A DNA stretch of 64,000 bases. It comes from Entonaema liquescens (Eukaryota; Ascomycota; Sordariomycetes; Xylariales; Xylariaceae). Every line of letters starts with the position of its first letter. The first letter of the stretch is position 1. The translations under genes were made by a program, and so were the position numbers. Below are positions 47,459-62,700 of this stretch, piece by piece. Under the pieces are notes generated by a model. That model saw only the letters and a program-made list of their open reading frames with translations. It did not search any database and had not been told where the DNA came from. The stretch covers positions 1,670,339-1,734,338 of the forward strand of contig CADCSX010000025.1 of assembly GCA_902805475.1 (NCBI GenBank). The letters are read 5' to 3'.

Positions 47459-47880
47459 CGTGACCGGTCTTACAACACCAACTCGCTTTGGTACCGGAAA
47501 TTAGAGAACATCGAGCACTTGCTGATCGAGGCCTATTTAACCTGAGCTCCCAGATGGCGACTCTAAGTCCAAAGGGAACGGCTTCTGAGTCGAACTTGCC
47601 GGACCCCGGCCTCCATGGTATCGACATGGGTAAGCGGGGAACGTTCTTGTTCTGTGTGAAGACCGAGAATAATTCCCCACAAATCAGCGGCTATTCTGAA
47701 GTCAGGTTGGAATTTCTCGTATGCGATCCACGCCAAGACTCTTCACGAGAAGCTTATAGTTGAACCTCGCGGCTCCGCGGCAATTGTGCAACCTCAATTG
47801 TGACGACTTTCCCATTCGAGACATTTATAACCGAGAGTATAGATCGTAATATCTCATGGTATTTACCTGATCAATTATTG
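47459..47880 (-). promoter_or_regulatory. Subtilase promoter region
   Basis: About 420 bp of normal composition between the protease start and the AT-rich block, so all of the protease's close regulatory DNA lies at the border. The open frames at 47382-47763 have no support. Confidence 0.4.
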
Positions 47881-48950
47881 AAGTAAGATAATGCCCAATT
47901 AATAGGAATGCATCGGTCTATTATATGTCGCCGCAAATTTCGAACGGGGATATTATTTAACGAATAATTGTTAGAAAATCTATTTATTAAGACAATTCAA
48001 CTCAAGGTTAAGTTGATTTGAATTATATGGCGATATTTTACTTACATTAAATATATAAAAAACTAAGTTAATTTGAAATTTAAATTAAATCGATTTAATT
48101 TTAAATTTTAATCGAATTTAATAAAAATTATATATATTTAATTATTAATAATAAAAAATAAATAAATTTATAATTATAATATTTTTTTAATAAAATAAAC
48201 GAAAAATTAATTTAATTTAAATAACTTCGATTTTTATATTAAATTAAATTAAATAAAACTTTTATTAAACTCGATTAAAATTAAAATATTAAAATTAAAT
48301 ATTTTTAAATTATTTTTAAAAATTAAAAAAAGAAAATTAAAATAAATATTAAAAAATTAAATAACTTTAAAATTAATTTAATTTAAATTTTATTTAAAAT
48401 AAAAAAAATTAATTTATAATATTATTAATTTAATTTAATTTTTAAATAAATATAATACGTAAATATTAATAATAAATCGAATTTAATAATAATTTTATTA
48501 TTATTTTTAAAATAAATAAAATAAATATTAAATAAATTAAATTTTAAAAAAAGATTTTTATAATTTAATTTAAAATTATATTTAAATATAATAAAATAAT
48601 TATTTTTTAAATTTTTTAAAATTTATTTAAAAAAACATGAAAAATATTTAAAATAAAAAATAAAAAATAAATTAAATTATTTAAAATAATTAAATAATAA
48701 ATTAAATTAAATATATTATAAATTGAAAAATAAAAATAAATTAAATTTATTAAATAGATTCATATAAAATAATATAAAATAAAATATAATAAATTAAATA
48801 ATAATATTAAATTTTTTTTTTAAAAATAATATAATATTTTATAATAATTAAATAAAAAAAGTTTAAAAATTAAAATTAAATAAATTAATTAAAAAAAATA
48901 ATAAATATAAATATATAAAAATTAAATAAAATTAAAAAAAATATTTTTTA

Positions 48951-49004
48951 ATAAAATATAAAAATATAAAAATATAAAAATATAAAAATATAAAAATATA
49001 AAAT
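48951..49004. repeat. 8-bp minisatellite (ATAAAAAT)n
   Basis: Five exact tandem copies from 48958, with degenerate partial copies at either side. Confidence 0.8.
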
Positions 49005-49834
49005 AAAAATTAAAATATAAAAAATAAATAATAAATAATAAAAAATTATTATAAATTAAATTTAATAATTAAATGACAATCGTACGTATTACGTAATAAT
49101 ACGTATTTAACACGAAAAAATACTTATATATTTTAAATTATATAAAAAACGCGTTTTTCCCGTTTTTTAATAATAAATAATTTTTTTTTTAAATATCATT
49201 AATACATTAATTTTAACTCATTTATTTACTTATTATTACGTTATTATTATTTTTTTTACGTACGTATTTATTAATAAAATTATATTAATATTTAATTATA
49301 AAATATTTTATATTTATTATTATTATTTAAATAATATATTATAATAATAAAAATATAAAATTTAAAAATTTTATTAATTTTAAATTTAAATAAAATATAA
49401 TATATATTAATAAATAAATATAATATAAAATATATATATTAAATTTTATAAAATAAATTAAAAAATATATTTTAATAATATTATATTAATATAATATTAT
49501 AATAATATAATAAAAAAATAAAAATTATAATTTATTAAAACATAATTTTATAAAAAATAAAAAATAATAATATAATAATATTAAAAAATTTAAAAAAATA
49601 ATAATAAAATTTAAATAATATAATTTATATAATTTAAAATAATTATAAATAAAAAATAATAAAAATAATATATATTTAATATAAATATATTTAAATTAAA
49701 TTATATATAATAATAATAATATTAATAATTAAATTAAATTATAAAATAAAATTTAAATTATATTTAATTTTTATTAATAAAAATAATTTATAAATTAATA
49801 AATTTCAAATATTTTATTAACTTTTAACCGTTTT

Positions 49835-50228
49835 AATAATAAAATAAAATTAATTTTATTTTAAATTGATTTTTTTTTAATAAAAAAACATAAATTATAA
49901 TACATAATAAAAAATAAAATTAATTTTTAAATTAAAAAGAAAATCAATTTTATTTAAAATTTATTTAAAATTAAAAATTATTATAATTTTTATTTTAATT
50001 TTAACTTTATTTTTAACTTTAATTTTATTTAATAATAAAATAAAATTAATTTCATTTAAAATTAATTTTTTTTTTAATAAAAAAACATAAATTATAACAC
50101 GTAATAAAAAATAAAATTAATTTTTAATTTAAAAAGAAAATCAATTTTACTTAAAATTTACTTAAAATTAAAAATTACTATAATTTTTATATTAATTTTA
50201 ATTTTAATTTTAATTTTAACTTTATTTG
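49835..50228. repeat. Tandem duplication of a 196-bp unit
   Basis: The copy starting at 49835 and the copy starting at 50031 run in parallel for nearly their whole length, both containing the series TTTTTAATAAAAAAACATAA, then ATAATAAAAAATAAAATTAA, then AAAAAGAAAATCAATTTTA. Differences are C/T or G/A plus small length changes. A third relative lies at 55009. Confidence 0.75.
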
Positions 50229-50337
50229 TATAAATTTTAAAATTTTAAACTTAATTAAAAAAAATTAAATAAAATTAAAAAAAATTAAAAAAAATTAATA
50301 TTAGATTAAAAAAAATAATAAAAAATTAAATAAAAAA

Positions 50338-50368
<31 letters not shown>

Positions 50369-50370
50369 TT
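50338..50370. repeat. (ATT)n microsatellite
   Basis: About ten perfect ATT units. Similar runs occur at 56671-56718 and 57190-57214. Confidence 0.85.
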
Positions 50371-53300
50371 TATTCCATTACATTTACATATTTAACTTAT
50401 TATAATTAAAATATTATTAATATTATTTTTATTAAAATTTTATAATTATTATTATTAATTATTAAAAAATATTATTATATTATATTATTTTAATAAATAA
50501 TAAACTTTAAATAATTAATTATAATAATTTATAATAAACTTTTATATTTTTAAATAATTAATTAATTAAAAACATATATATAAAAAATTTTATATTTAAT
50601 AATTTTATTTAAATTTAAAACCGGAAAACCATTAATATAATATTAAAATAATATTTATAATGGTTTAATTATTATAATATATTTAAAATTAATTTAATAT
50701 CTTTTATTTTACGTTACATAATTTAAAAAATAAAATATAATTAAAATAACGAAAACATTAATATAATAATTGCGATAATTTATCCATTTAAATCATTAAA
50801 TACATAAAATATTATTAAGATTTTTTTTTTTTTTTTTCCATCGTGCTAATAATATTATTTTTTTATAAAAAAAATAAACTTTCTTTATAATAAATATACT
50901 TTTTACAAAATTATAACAATATTTTCCAATATTAATACCATAAAAAAATACTTAAAAAATAAATTTTTTTTTATATAATAATTTCCTTTTACATAATAAT
51001 AAATATAATAACTTTTTTCTTAAAAAGTTACATTTTATATAAAATATATTACCATTAATTACTTGTTACTTTATAACATCGTAATTGGAAAATACCATTT
51101 TTAAAATTACGGAATTTTTATTAAATAATAAAATATTATTATTAATTATAAAATTACTTTAAAATTAAATTTAATAAATAATTTCTTATTATAAAATATT
51201 ATAATAAATTAATTAATAATATATAATATAATAAATAAAAAAACACATTAAAAATTTATTAAAAACATTAATAATATATAAACCGAAATAATTAATAAAT
51301 ATTTATAAATTTTATATATTTTTTAAAATAATTTATAATTATATTTTATTTATTAAATTAAATATTTTAAAAACCTTAACTTTTATAATAACTTTTATAA
51401 TAACTTTTAAAATACTTTTTTTATTAAAAATGCGAACAATTATATTGTTATTTTTTAAATTAATAATGAAAATAATAAAATTAAAAATAATTAAATTAAA
51501 TAAATTAAATTTTAATCGTAAAACAACATTATTATTAAAAGTTAATCCGTTTATAACGATAATAATTAAAAAAATGTTTAATAAATTAATTATAAATTTA
51601 TTAACAACTTTTATATAATTATAAAATATTTTAAAATTACCACCATTATTATAAAAAATTATTTTTAAATTAATAAATTTACCGTTTAAATTACTTTTAT
51701 TAAAATTATCGTTAAAAATTAATACGTTATTATAAAATAAATAATATATATATTTAATTATTATATTATAAAAATTATCATTTTTTTTATAAATAAAAAA
51801 TATATTAATAATTAAAAACCCATTATTTTTATTATCACTTTAATAATAATAAATAAAAATATATTTATAAAATTCCATTAATATATTTAATAATAAATTT
51901 ATTAATAATAATTATAAATTAAAAAATAATTATAATAATAATAATTATAATAATAATAATTAAAATAATAATATGTAAATATAAATTAATTTAACCGGTT
52001 TAATTAAATAATTATTAATAAATTAATTATTTATAATAATAATAAATAATATATTACAATAACAAATTATTAAATATATTATAAATTTTTAAATAAACAT
52101 AAATATTACTTTTAATATAATTAATAATTTTTTTAATAAAATGTAAAATAATATAAAAAATAATTACGTTATTATATAATGTAAAATTTAATTTAATAGT
52201 TTTAAAATTCATAATATTAATACGTTTCATTTAAATTTTAATAAGTTATTTAATAAAAATAATATTATTTTAAATAAAAAAAATATAATATTTTATAATA
52301 TTATTTTATTTATAAATATAATTTAATAAATTAAAATTAATAAAATTAAAATAAAAGTTATTATAATATAAATATATAAATTATATAAAAAAAAAGTAAT
52401 ATAATAATATATTATAAAATTTATTAAAAAAATGTAAAATAATATGATAATTAATAATAAATTTTATTTAAAAAAACTTTTTAATAAATTTAAAATAAAA
52501 TTTAATAAAATATAATAAAAATTATATATTTTTAAATATATAAAAAAAGATTGTTTTAAGAATATTTTTATTTATATTTAAATAATAAATATTATTTATA
52601 TTTATCGAATATACGGAATAATATTAAAATTATAATAAATATAATAAATATATAATATATTAAATTTTGATTTTTAACATAATATAACTTTATTTAATAA
52701 TATATAATTAATGAATAAATATATTAATTAATTATAAAATTGCATTAAATTATAACATATTAAATTATTAATTAATAAAAAAAAAATTTATTAAAAAAAA
52801 TAATTATTAATATTTTATTTATTAATAAAATTAAATAATTAATTGTTTATATTTATTTAACCAATAAAGAAATATTTAATAATAATAATAAAAAAATAAA
52901 TAATAGTTTTTAATAATTTAAATATCGAAATTATAATTTTAAAAATAATAATAAAAAAAAGAAAAATAAATATAATAAGTAATAAAATAATAAATATTAT
53001 TATAATAATAAATATAAATGTAATAGTGATTATTAAAGTAAAAATAAATATTATAAATTTTATAATAAAAATAATTTTTATTATAATAAAGATTTTTATT
53101 ATAAATATTATAATTATTATAATTATTATTTTAAATATTATTATTATTAATAATAATAAATAAAGTAAAGATATTAAAAAAAAAAATTTTATTTAAAAAA
53201 TAAAATATTATTATAAAATAATTAAATAAATTTTAAAAATAAAAAAACTTAATTAAAAAATAATAATTATTCTTTATTAAAAGAATATTTAAATAATAAA

Positions 53301-53700
53301 TCCGAACTTAAATATAATTATTTAACACAATTTTATAATATAATTATTAAATTAAATAAATAAACTTATAAAAAATGTAATAAAAAATTCAATATTAAAT
53401 TAAATTATTTTAAATATATATATATTAATAAATATTTTTTTTTTAAATAATTAAATAATAAATTTATAAATTTAATATATTTTATAAATATAAAAAATAA
53501 ATTTTTATAATTTTTAATATAAAATAAATAAAATATGATTAAATTTAATAATAATATAAATAAAAATTTTATAAATATTAATATAATAATAAATAAAAAT
53601 AATAATAATATAAATATATTTATTAAAATAAAAAATTTATTTAACTTTAAAGTTATAAAAATAATAATAATATTATTAATAAAAAAAAATCTATTTAAAT

Positions 53701-54060
53701 AATATTTTTATTTGGAAATTAATATTGTAAATAATAAAAAATTTATAATATATATTAATTTAGAAATATTTAATAAAATAGTTAATATTAATTAGTTAAA
53801 GATTTTTATTAAATATTATAAAATATATAAGTTAAATATTTTTTTATAAATAGTAAAAATTAAAAGTTCATTAAATATAAAATAAAAAATAAAGTTTTTA
53901 ATTAAATTATTAATAAAATTTAAAATAAATAAATATAAATTTATTAATATTTACATTAATATTTAAGTTTATTAATATAATTTTAAATTTAATTTATTAT
54001 TAAATAATAAGTTTTATAATGATTATAAAATAATTATTAATTGGTTTAAATGAATATTTA
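53701..54060 (+). other. C-depleted tract (G kept on the plus strand)
   Basis: Hand count over these 360 nt: 17 G and 2 C. Opposite in sense to the tract at 56.7-59.7 kb. Confidence 0.6.
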
Positions 54061-55008
54061 TATTAAATGTGTATTTAAAAAAAAAAATAAATATTAATTA
54101 CTTTTAAATAATAAATAATTTAAAATAAAAAATATTTACTATTAATAAAATTATGATTTTATTAAAAATAATAATAATAATTTCGATATTATATTTAAAT
54201 TTATTAAAAAAACGTAATTATTAATTTAATATAATATATTTTAAAACATTATATAATATATATAATATAATTATAATGAAAAAAATAATATTTTTTAATT
54301 AAATAATTAAAGAAATTATATTATTATAAAAAGTAAAATTAAAAATAATAAATAAAATTATAATAAACAAATATATTATAATAATATAAAATAAAATTAA
54401 TATTATATAAATTATTATAATTATTAATAATATTAATATTAATAATAATTTTATATTTAAAAATTTTAATTTATAAAATAATATTTTTAAAATATTATTA
54501 ATTAATAATAAAATTAATAAAAGTTTTTAAAAATTTATAACGAAATAAATATTATATTATAAAAATAAAATAATAAATTTAAATATTTAAAAATTAGAAA
54601 ATATATTAAAAATTTTATTTAAAAACGGTATTAATTATTATAATATATTATATTTATTTAATTAAAGATTAATTATAATGGTAAATAATTACAATATATA
54701 ATATAATTAAAATATTATTAATTTTTTAAAAAATAAAAAATAATTATAAATTTAATTAATAATTAATAAAATAAATATAAAATAAATTAAGTTTATTTTT
54801 TAAAAATAAAAAATTAAATATTATTTAATAAAATATTTAATAATATATATAATAAAAAAAAAATAAAATAAATAAAAAAATTTATATTTTTTAATTATTT
54901 TATATTTATTATATAATAAATAATAAATAATTAAAAAAAAAAATAAATTATTATTAATTTATAATTTTTAAATTATTATATATTAATAAATATTTATTTA
55001 TTATTATT

Positions 55009-55130
55009 AACAATAAGGCAAAATCAATCTTAAATAAGATTAATTTTTTTTTAGTGGGGGGATACAAGCTACAACGCGTAATAAAAGGTAAAATTAATTT
55101 TTAATTTAAAAAAAAAAATTAATCCTACCC
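55009..55130 (+). repeat. Least-decayed copy of the dispersed repeat, with hairpin
   Basis: Contains a G6 run (55056-55061), then ATACAAGCTACAACGCGTAA. It aligns base-for-base with the copy at 50031, where the same places read A6 and CATAAATTATAACACGTAA. Its right part is an imperfect inverted repeat (GGTAAAATTAAT ... ATTAATCCTACC). It may be part of a retroelement LTR or a MITE-like hairpin; I cannot tell. Confidence 0.65.
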
Positions 55131-56670
55131 TTTATTTATTATTAACCTTAAATCCTTAAATAACCTTAAATCCCTAATTAATCTTAAGCCAAATTTTTAA
55201 TTAATAATTATTTTAAAGGATATAATATCTTTAAAATAATATTTATTAAATAGTAAAAAGTATATTAAATTAATAATAGTTATATAATATTTTATAAAGA
55301 TATTATACACGCAAAAATTACATAAATATTACATATATCTTTATATAAATTTATTATAATATAATTATATTTTTATTTAATATCCACCTTATTAAAAATT
55401 TAAAATTTCTTAATTTATATATTATTAACTTTAAATAATTTTATTAATTTTAATTAACTAATTAATAAGTTAATTAATTAATTTATTAATTAAATAATTA
55501 ATAAATTATTTAATTAAATAAAATCTTATATTTTTATTTTAAAATATATTTATATAATTATAATTGATTTAATAATTTTTAAAAAATTAAAATTTATAAA
55601 AATTTATAAAATAAAATTAACCAAAAATTATAAAATTTTATTATTAAATATATATATAAAATTAAATATTTATTATTTTTAACTAAATATTACTTTAAAA
55701 TAAAAATTAGATTTTTTTTTTTTAATATATTATTTTATAATTATTAACTATAAATCATATATATAAAATAATTTATTTAAATATAAAATATTTTTATATT
55801 TTTTTAATTATTTATTAATTTTATTAATATAATTTATAAATTAATAATTTATAAAAATTAATAATTTAATTAAAAATATAATATATTAAAAAATTTATAA
55901 TTTTATAAATATAATATTTAAAAATTTTAAAATTTAATAAATTATATTTAATTATATATTTAATATAATAAAAAATTTAAAAATAAATATAATAAAAATT
56001 ATAAAAATATATTTATATTTTATTATAATAATTTTTTAATAAATAAAAAAAAATTATTTAAATTTTTTAAAAATTTATATAAATTATTAATTTATAAATT
56101 ATATTAATATTAATTATTTTTAATTATAATTTTAATTATATTTATAATTAAATTATTTTTAATAGATTTTACTTTTTTTATTATTATGTAATGAATTTTT
56201 CGTTAAAAAAATTTATTTTTAATATTTTTTTATAAAAATAAAATTAAATATAATTTTATATTAAATAATATATTAAAAATTTCTAAAATTTAACATATTA
56301 TATTTAATTATTTTAAATTATAAATATCTTTAAATAATATTAATATTATATATTTAAATATTAAATTAAATTAAATTAAATTATATAATATTATATATAT
56401 ATTATAATAAATATTTTTTAAAAATTAATAATAATTATATTATTTATAACACATATAATATTTTATTATATATTAATAAAATATTAATTATTAAAATTAA
56501 TTTAAAAATTTTTATTTTAATTATCCAATATTTATATATAATTATAATTATAATTATATATATAAAATATTAAAAAATTTAAATTTTTAATTTTTAATTT
56601 TTAATAATTATTATATATTATTTTATATAATTTATATTCAAATAATTATTAAATATTATAAAAATAATAT

Positions 56671-56718
56671 TTATTATTATATTATTATTATTATTATTAT
56701 ATTATTATTATTATTATT
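56671..56718. repeat. (ATT)n microsatellite, interrupted
   Basis: Three runs of ATT/TTA units broken by single ATA interruptions. Confidence 0.75.
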
Positions 56719-56749
56719 TTTACTACATTATATTTATATATATAATTTT

Positions 56750-59700
56750 TTATAACTTAAATATTATTAATATTTTTTTTTAATAAACCTTTAAATACCT
56801 AAAAATTTTATTATATTTTTATTAAAAAAAACTTAATTTATTTTATTTATTTTTAATTTTTATTATTATTTTTTAATAATATATTATTTAATAATTATCT
56901 TTTATCCGTATTTAATAATCTTTATTATTTTATATTAATATTTTATTCGTTATTTTCCTATAAATTCCTTTATTTTTCTTTTATTTTTTATATAATATAT
57001 AATTAATAATTTTATTAATAATATACAATAATAATATATTTAATAAACACAATTACTTTTTATATATATTAAAAAAACATTATTTTTTCTTTTTATTAAA
57101 CATTTTTTCTTAAACACTTATTTTAAATATTTATTCTTTTTCTTATCTTATTATTTTTAATTATACTTTATTATTAATTTATTATCTTAAATAATAATAA
57201 TAATAATAATAATAACCTTATTTTTTTATAAAATTATATATTTTTCAAATATCTAAATTATTACCATTACCTTTATCCTTATATATCTTATCTTTATTTA
57301 ACTTATATTTATTTTAAATATAAATTAAATTTTTTTTTTTATATAAATTATTTAATGGCGTTTTTTAATTAGTAAACTTATTATTATTACATTAAAATAA
57401 CCGTAAAATATATCTAAATATATTCTTTTTTTATTTTTCTTAATCCTTAACTTATATTTATTTAATTAACTTATATTAATTTCTTTTTTAAAAATTTAAT
57501 AATATAATTAAAGATTTAAATATTTTAATTTATCTTTTAACTTTTTTTATAACTTTTTTTAATGATATTTGGGATTAAATATCCCTTAAGATTTAAGTTA
57601 AAATAACCCTTCTATATTATAAAATCTTAAAAAAAATTTAATTATATTTCACCACTATTATAAAATAATTTATATATAAATTTATTATAATTAAAAAATA
57701 ATATATTTTTAAAATTATATTTCCCCGCCGTTCCGCAAATTAATAAAAACGTAAATAACATTAAATTTAATTATAACATTAATAAAATATAATTTTTAAA
57801 ATATATTATTATTCTAATTATAATAAAGTTTATTTTATTTATTTATTTTTTTATTTTTTACGTTAATTTATTTTCTTTAATTTTTAAATAAATAATGGCT
57901 ATTTTTTTATTTAAAAATTATAAATTCTTTTAATAAGTTATTATAAAATATATATTTTATTTTAAGACTTTTACCATATTTATTAAAGAGTTAATAAAAA
58001 ACGTACCTAAGTTATAATAAACTTATATCTTTTTTTTTTTAAAAAGATACTTTTTTACTTTAAATTATTAAATTTATATGATTTTAAAAAAAGGGGGTTA
58101 AATAATGTTATTTTTAATATATTGAATAAATCTGAATTTATTAACAATAATAGCATTAATAAAAGTAATAATCCTTTTAAAATTAATATTTTTTTTAACA
58201 ATTTTTTTAAAATTAAATAATAAATTATATTAATATTAAGAAATCTTTAAATTATCCGCCTTTATAACTTTATTATAATAATTTTATAAATATTTATTTT
58301 AATCTATATTTATTATATTATAATTAAATTTTCTTTAAATTTTAACCTTTATATTTTTTTTTTTCTTATTAAATTTATTATTAAATTATATATAAATAAA
58401 ATTTTTAATTTTAAAAACCATTAAATTACCTATTTTACTTCCTTATTATCTTCTATTATTCTTTTATAATCGTATTATAAATTAAATATCTTTAACACTA
58501 ATTTACTATAAAATTTTTCCTTTTATATTATAAATTTAAAATATTTTATTATTATATAATACGTTATTTCTTTTTACTTATATTAATATTTTAACGTCTT
58601 TATTTTTAATATAATCTATTTGAATAAAAATATTTTTAAACCTATTTTCTTTATATATATTTAAATCAATATTAATATTTCATATTTTTTTAACAATTTA
58701 TAAATTTTTTTTAACTATTCCTTTTCTAAAAATAATTTTAATATAATTATATTTTAATTATATCCTTAATTTTATTCTTTTTTTTATTCCTATAATATTA
58801 TTTCTTTTAAAAAATAATTTTTTCTTTAAAATTTTATTTATTTTTTTTTAACCTATAAATCTTTTTACTTAATCTCTATATTAAAATAATAATAAAAAAA
58901 CCTTTTAACTTACCCCTACCTTTCCTTATCAAATAATAACCCTATATCTATAATCCTTAAAACCATTCTTAAATATTCCGCCTTATCTTTTCCATAAAAT
59001 TATTTTTATTACTATCCCTTTTTTTTAACTCCATTATTCTTCTATTTAAATATAAATTTAATAGAAAATAATCCATTTTATTTTTTATATACTTTACTAA
59101 TATTATCTTATACACTCCTATTATTTCTTAAAAATATACCAATTAAATTTTCTTTAATTTAATTATAATTTTATATACTTTACTATCTTTATTTAATATA
59201 TACTATATTACTACTTTATATATTATTATATTTTTTTTAACTTTCGTATATATCTCTTTCGCTTTTAAAAAATTATACCCCCATATAAATATTATTAATT
59301 TTAAAAAAATAAATTATTACTTTTTTATTTTTACCTTTATTATTTATTAATATTTTATCCATCTTAACTTCCTATTTAACTATACCTTTAAAAACCTTAT
59401 ATTCTTTGCTAAATTTATTATTATATTTCTTATTTATATTATTATTTTATTTAATTTATAAATCTTAATAAAATATATTAATTTACTTTTATGAAAAAAT
59501 AAAAAATATTCTATATTATTATACCTATTTTATACATTTAAAATATATAATTTTTAATCTTTTATAATTATTTCTAATATTTAATTTTACTATTATTTAA
59601 TTAAATATATTAATATTTATTAAATTAATTAATAATTTATATATAAAAATATTATACATTAATAAAACCTTTTAAAATATATATTTAATTTTTAAATATT
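56750..59700 (-). other. G-depleted, pyrimidine-rich tract
   Basis: The plus strand keeps many C (mostly CT and CC) but almost no G; hand count for 58861-59040 is 40 C and 1 G in 180 nt. The bias suggests an element whose coding strand is minus, or deamination limited to one strand. No frame is open. Confidence 0.6.
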
Positions 59701-62700
59701 TTAATTTATTTTATTATTTTTTTATTTTTTATTTTACATTTTAAAATAATAATATATAATATATAATATTATTAATTATATATATTTTAACATATGATTA
59801 TTTTATTATATTATTATTTATTATATTATTTACTATAATAAATAATATAATATACTTAATGAAATAAATATTTTTTATTTATTATAAAAAAGAATTTATA
59901 AATATTTAATATATAATTTATATTAAAATAAATCTCATTTACTTATTTTTATATCATTTAAAATTTTATTACCATTTATTTAATTAAATTTAATTTAAAA
60001 TAATATAAGTTTATTTTTAAAAGATTTTTTTTTTAATAACGGAATATATTAACTTTTATTAATTATTTATAATTTATAATTTTATATTTTTAATTTAGAT
60101 ATTATAAATATTATTAAAATAATATACATTTTATATATTTTTTAAAATAAAACCTTATTAATATTTTTTATTTTAATATATTAAAGTTAATATATATTAT
60201 ATTATTTAAATTTTAATTTTAAATTTAATAATATATTTTAAGAATATTTCCTAATTTTAATTTTTAAAGAAAAATTAAAATTATATATTTTAAATGTTTA
60301 TAATAATTATAAAATATATATTATTTAAAACTTAAAATTAAATATATATATTAATAAAAAAAATATTATCTTTTTTTTTAAAATTATTAGTTATATTAAA
60401 AATTAAAAAAGTTTTTAAAATTTTAAAAGTAATATATTTTATAAATTTTTTAAATTTTAACTTACTTTAAATTTTTATTTAATTTTTAAATATAAAAATT
60501 TATATTATTAAATAAAAATATTAAGTAATATTTAAATAAAACTAATATATAATATATATTAATAACTATATAATAAATTAATATATAAACTTTATTTTAA
60601 AAATAAAATTATAATTTAATATATTAATAATATTTAATGTTTTTATAATAATATAAAATATAAGATTTTATTATTTCAAATTTGAAGTTTAATCAAAAAA
60701 GGCAAGCGTTTTTTTATAACGCTTATAAATATTATATATAATAATATAAAATAATTAAATCTTATAACATTAAAATTATTAAAAAAATATAATTAACTTA
60801 TTAAATAATAAATAATATCTATATTATAATCTTTTAATAAATAAAATATATTATATTAAAATATTATATTAAATATTTTATTTATAATATTTATAAAAAT
60901 ATTAAAACATATATATCCTTTATTTTATATCTATTATTAAAATTTAATCGTTTAAGGTATTTATTAATATCAATAAATTTTATTTAAATTAATCCTTATT
61001 CATTTTTTTGTATTAATTTAATTTTAAACTTATCTTTAAAATAAAATAAAATATTAAATATTTTAAATAATATTATTTAAAAATATTAAATATATTTCTA
61101 AATTAAGTTTAATAATTTTATATTTATTAATAATTTCTTTTTCTTATATAAAAAAAAAACTTATAAAAATAATTATTTTTTTTTTAAATATTTTATACAA
61201 TTTTAGATGTAAAATAAGTATTTAAGTTAAACTATACCTAATTCTATAAAAATACTATAAAACATTATTTTTAGGAAAAGTACGGAAAAAGTTATTAATA
61301 GAAATTATTTTATTATTTTTATAAAAAATTATTTAAATTTTAAATATATTAATAAAATAATTATATTTATTATTAATAATAATTTTAATAATAATAATAA
61401 TAATAATATGTTACTTTAAAAGTTTAAAAAGAAAATTATAAAATTTATATTTTAAAAGTTAATAAAGGTGTTAATTTAATAAATATTAATTTTTAAAATA
61501 TTATATATCTATTATAAATAATAACTTAAATTTTAAATTATAAAATTAAAATTATTTAATAAAATTTATAATTAATGGTTTATATTATATAAAAAAAATA
61601 TTAGTTATTAATGAAATTAAAAATAAAAATAAAAAATCTTCTAATTTATATAATTTTTTATATAATTATTTTTTTTTAATAATATTATTATTTTAATATT
61701 TTATTACCTATTATTACGTTAAGGTAATAAATAATTTAATATAAGCTTTAATCTATTAAATATTAATATTTAAATGGAGAATCTCTTTATTAATCTTAAC
61801 TTAATAATTTAAGTAATTTATTAATATATTTTTAATATTTTATTTAAATTGAAAAATTAATATTACCCACTCTTAATACCTTTTATAAAAAGGAAAAAAG
61901 TAATATATAAAAGCCTTATTAAGAATAATAAGCTATTATACTTTTATAACTTTTATAATAAAAAAATTTATATAAGATATTTTTATTAATTATTAAATGT
62001 TAATAAAAATAATAAAATGTTAATTATTAATTAAATAAATTTATTTTTAAAAGGTAAAAATATATGGATTAAAGGCGTTATCAAATATTCATTTATATTA
62101 ATATTTATTATATTAAAAAATCCATAAAGTAATTAATATTATATTTTAAATATTTTTATTTATACTTATTTTATTATTATTTTAAAATTTTTTAATATAT
62201 TAATATTTTTTATTTTTTTTATTTTAAATATATATTCTTTTTAAATTTATAAAATAAGAAATATTAAATTAATTAATTAAATTATTTATTTAAATTATAA
62301 AATATTAAATATAATATTATAAAATATTTAATATATATAAATAATTAATAAATATTTTATTTAAAAAATAAATATATTTATATTATAAAAAAATTTTAAT
62401 AATATTATTAAATAATATAATTTTTCTTTTTCCTTATTTACATTTTAATTATTATAAATAACCTAATTTAAACCTTTAATATTTGATGAATTAATTTAGA
62501 TATTTAAAGGATTTTTATAATTAAAATTAAATTTAATAATTACTTAATAGAAAATATAAACATAAATAAATATATTATTTAATAAAACTAATTTCAAATA
62601 AATGAGATATTAATGGGAAATATATTACCTTTAATATAATTAATAAAGATAAAATTCTTTTAATTAAAGAATTTATATTATAAAAAAAAATATTAAATTA

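Noticed and set aside
51430..51618. 62-codon open frame within the AT-rich block
   Set aside because: It encodes almost only Lys, Ile, Leu, Asn and Phe, as random A/T sequence does, and has no neighbours or signals.
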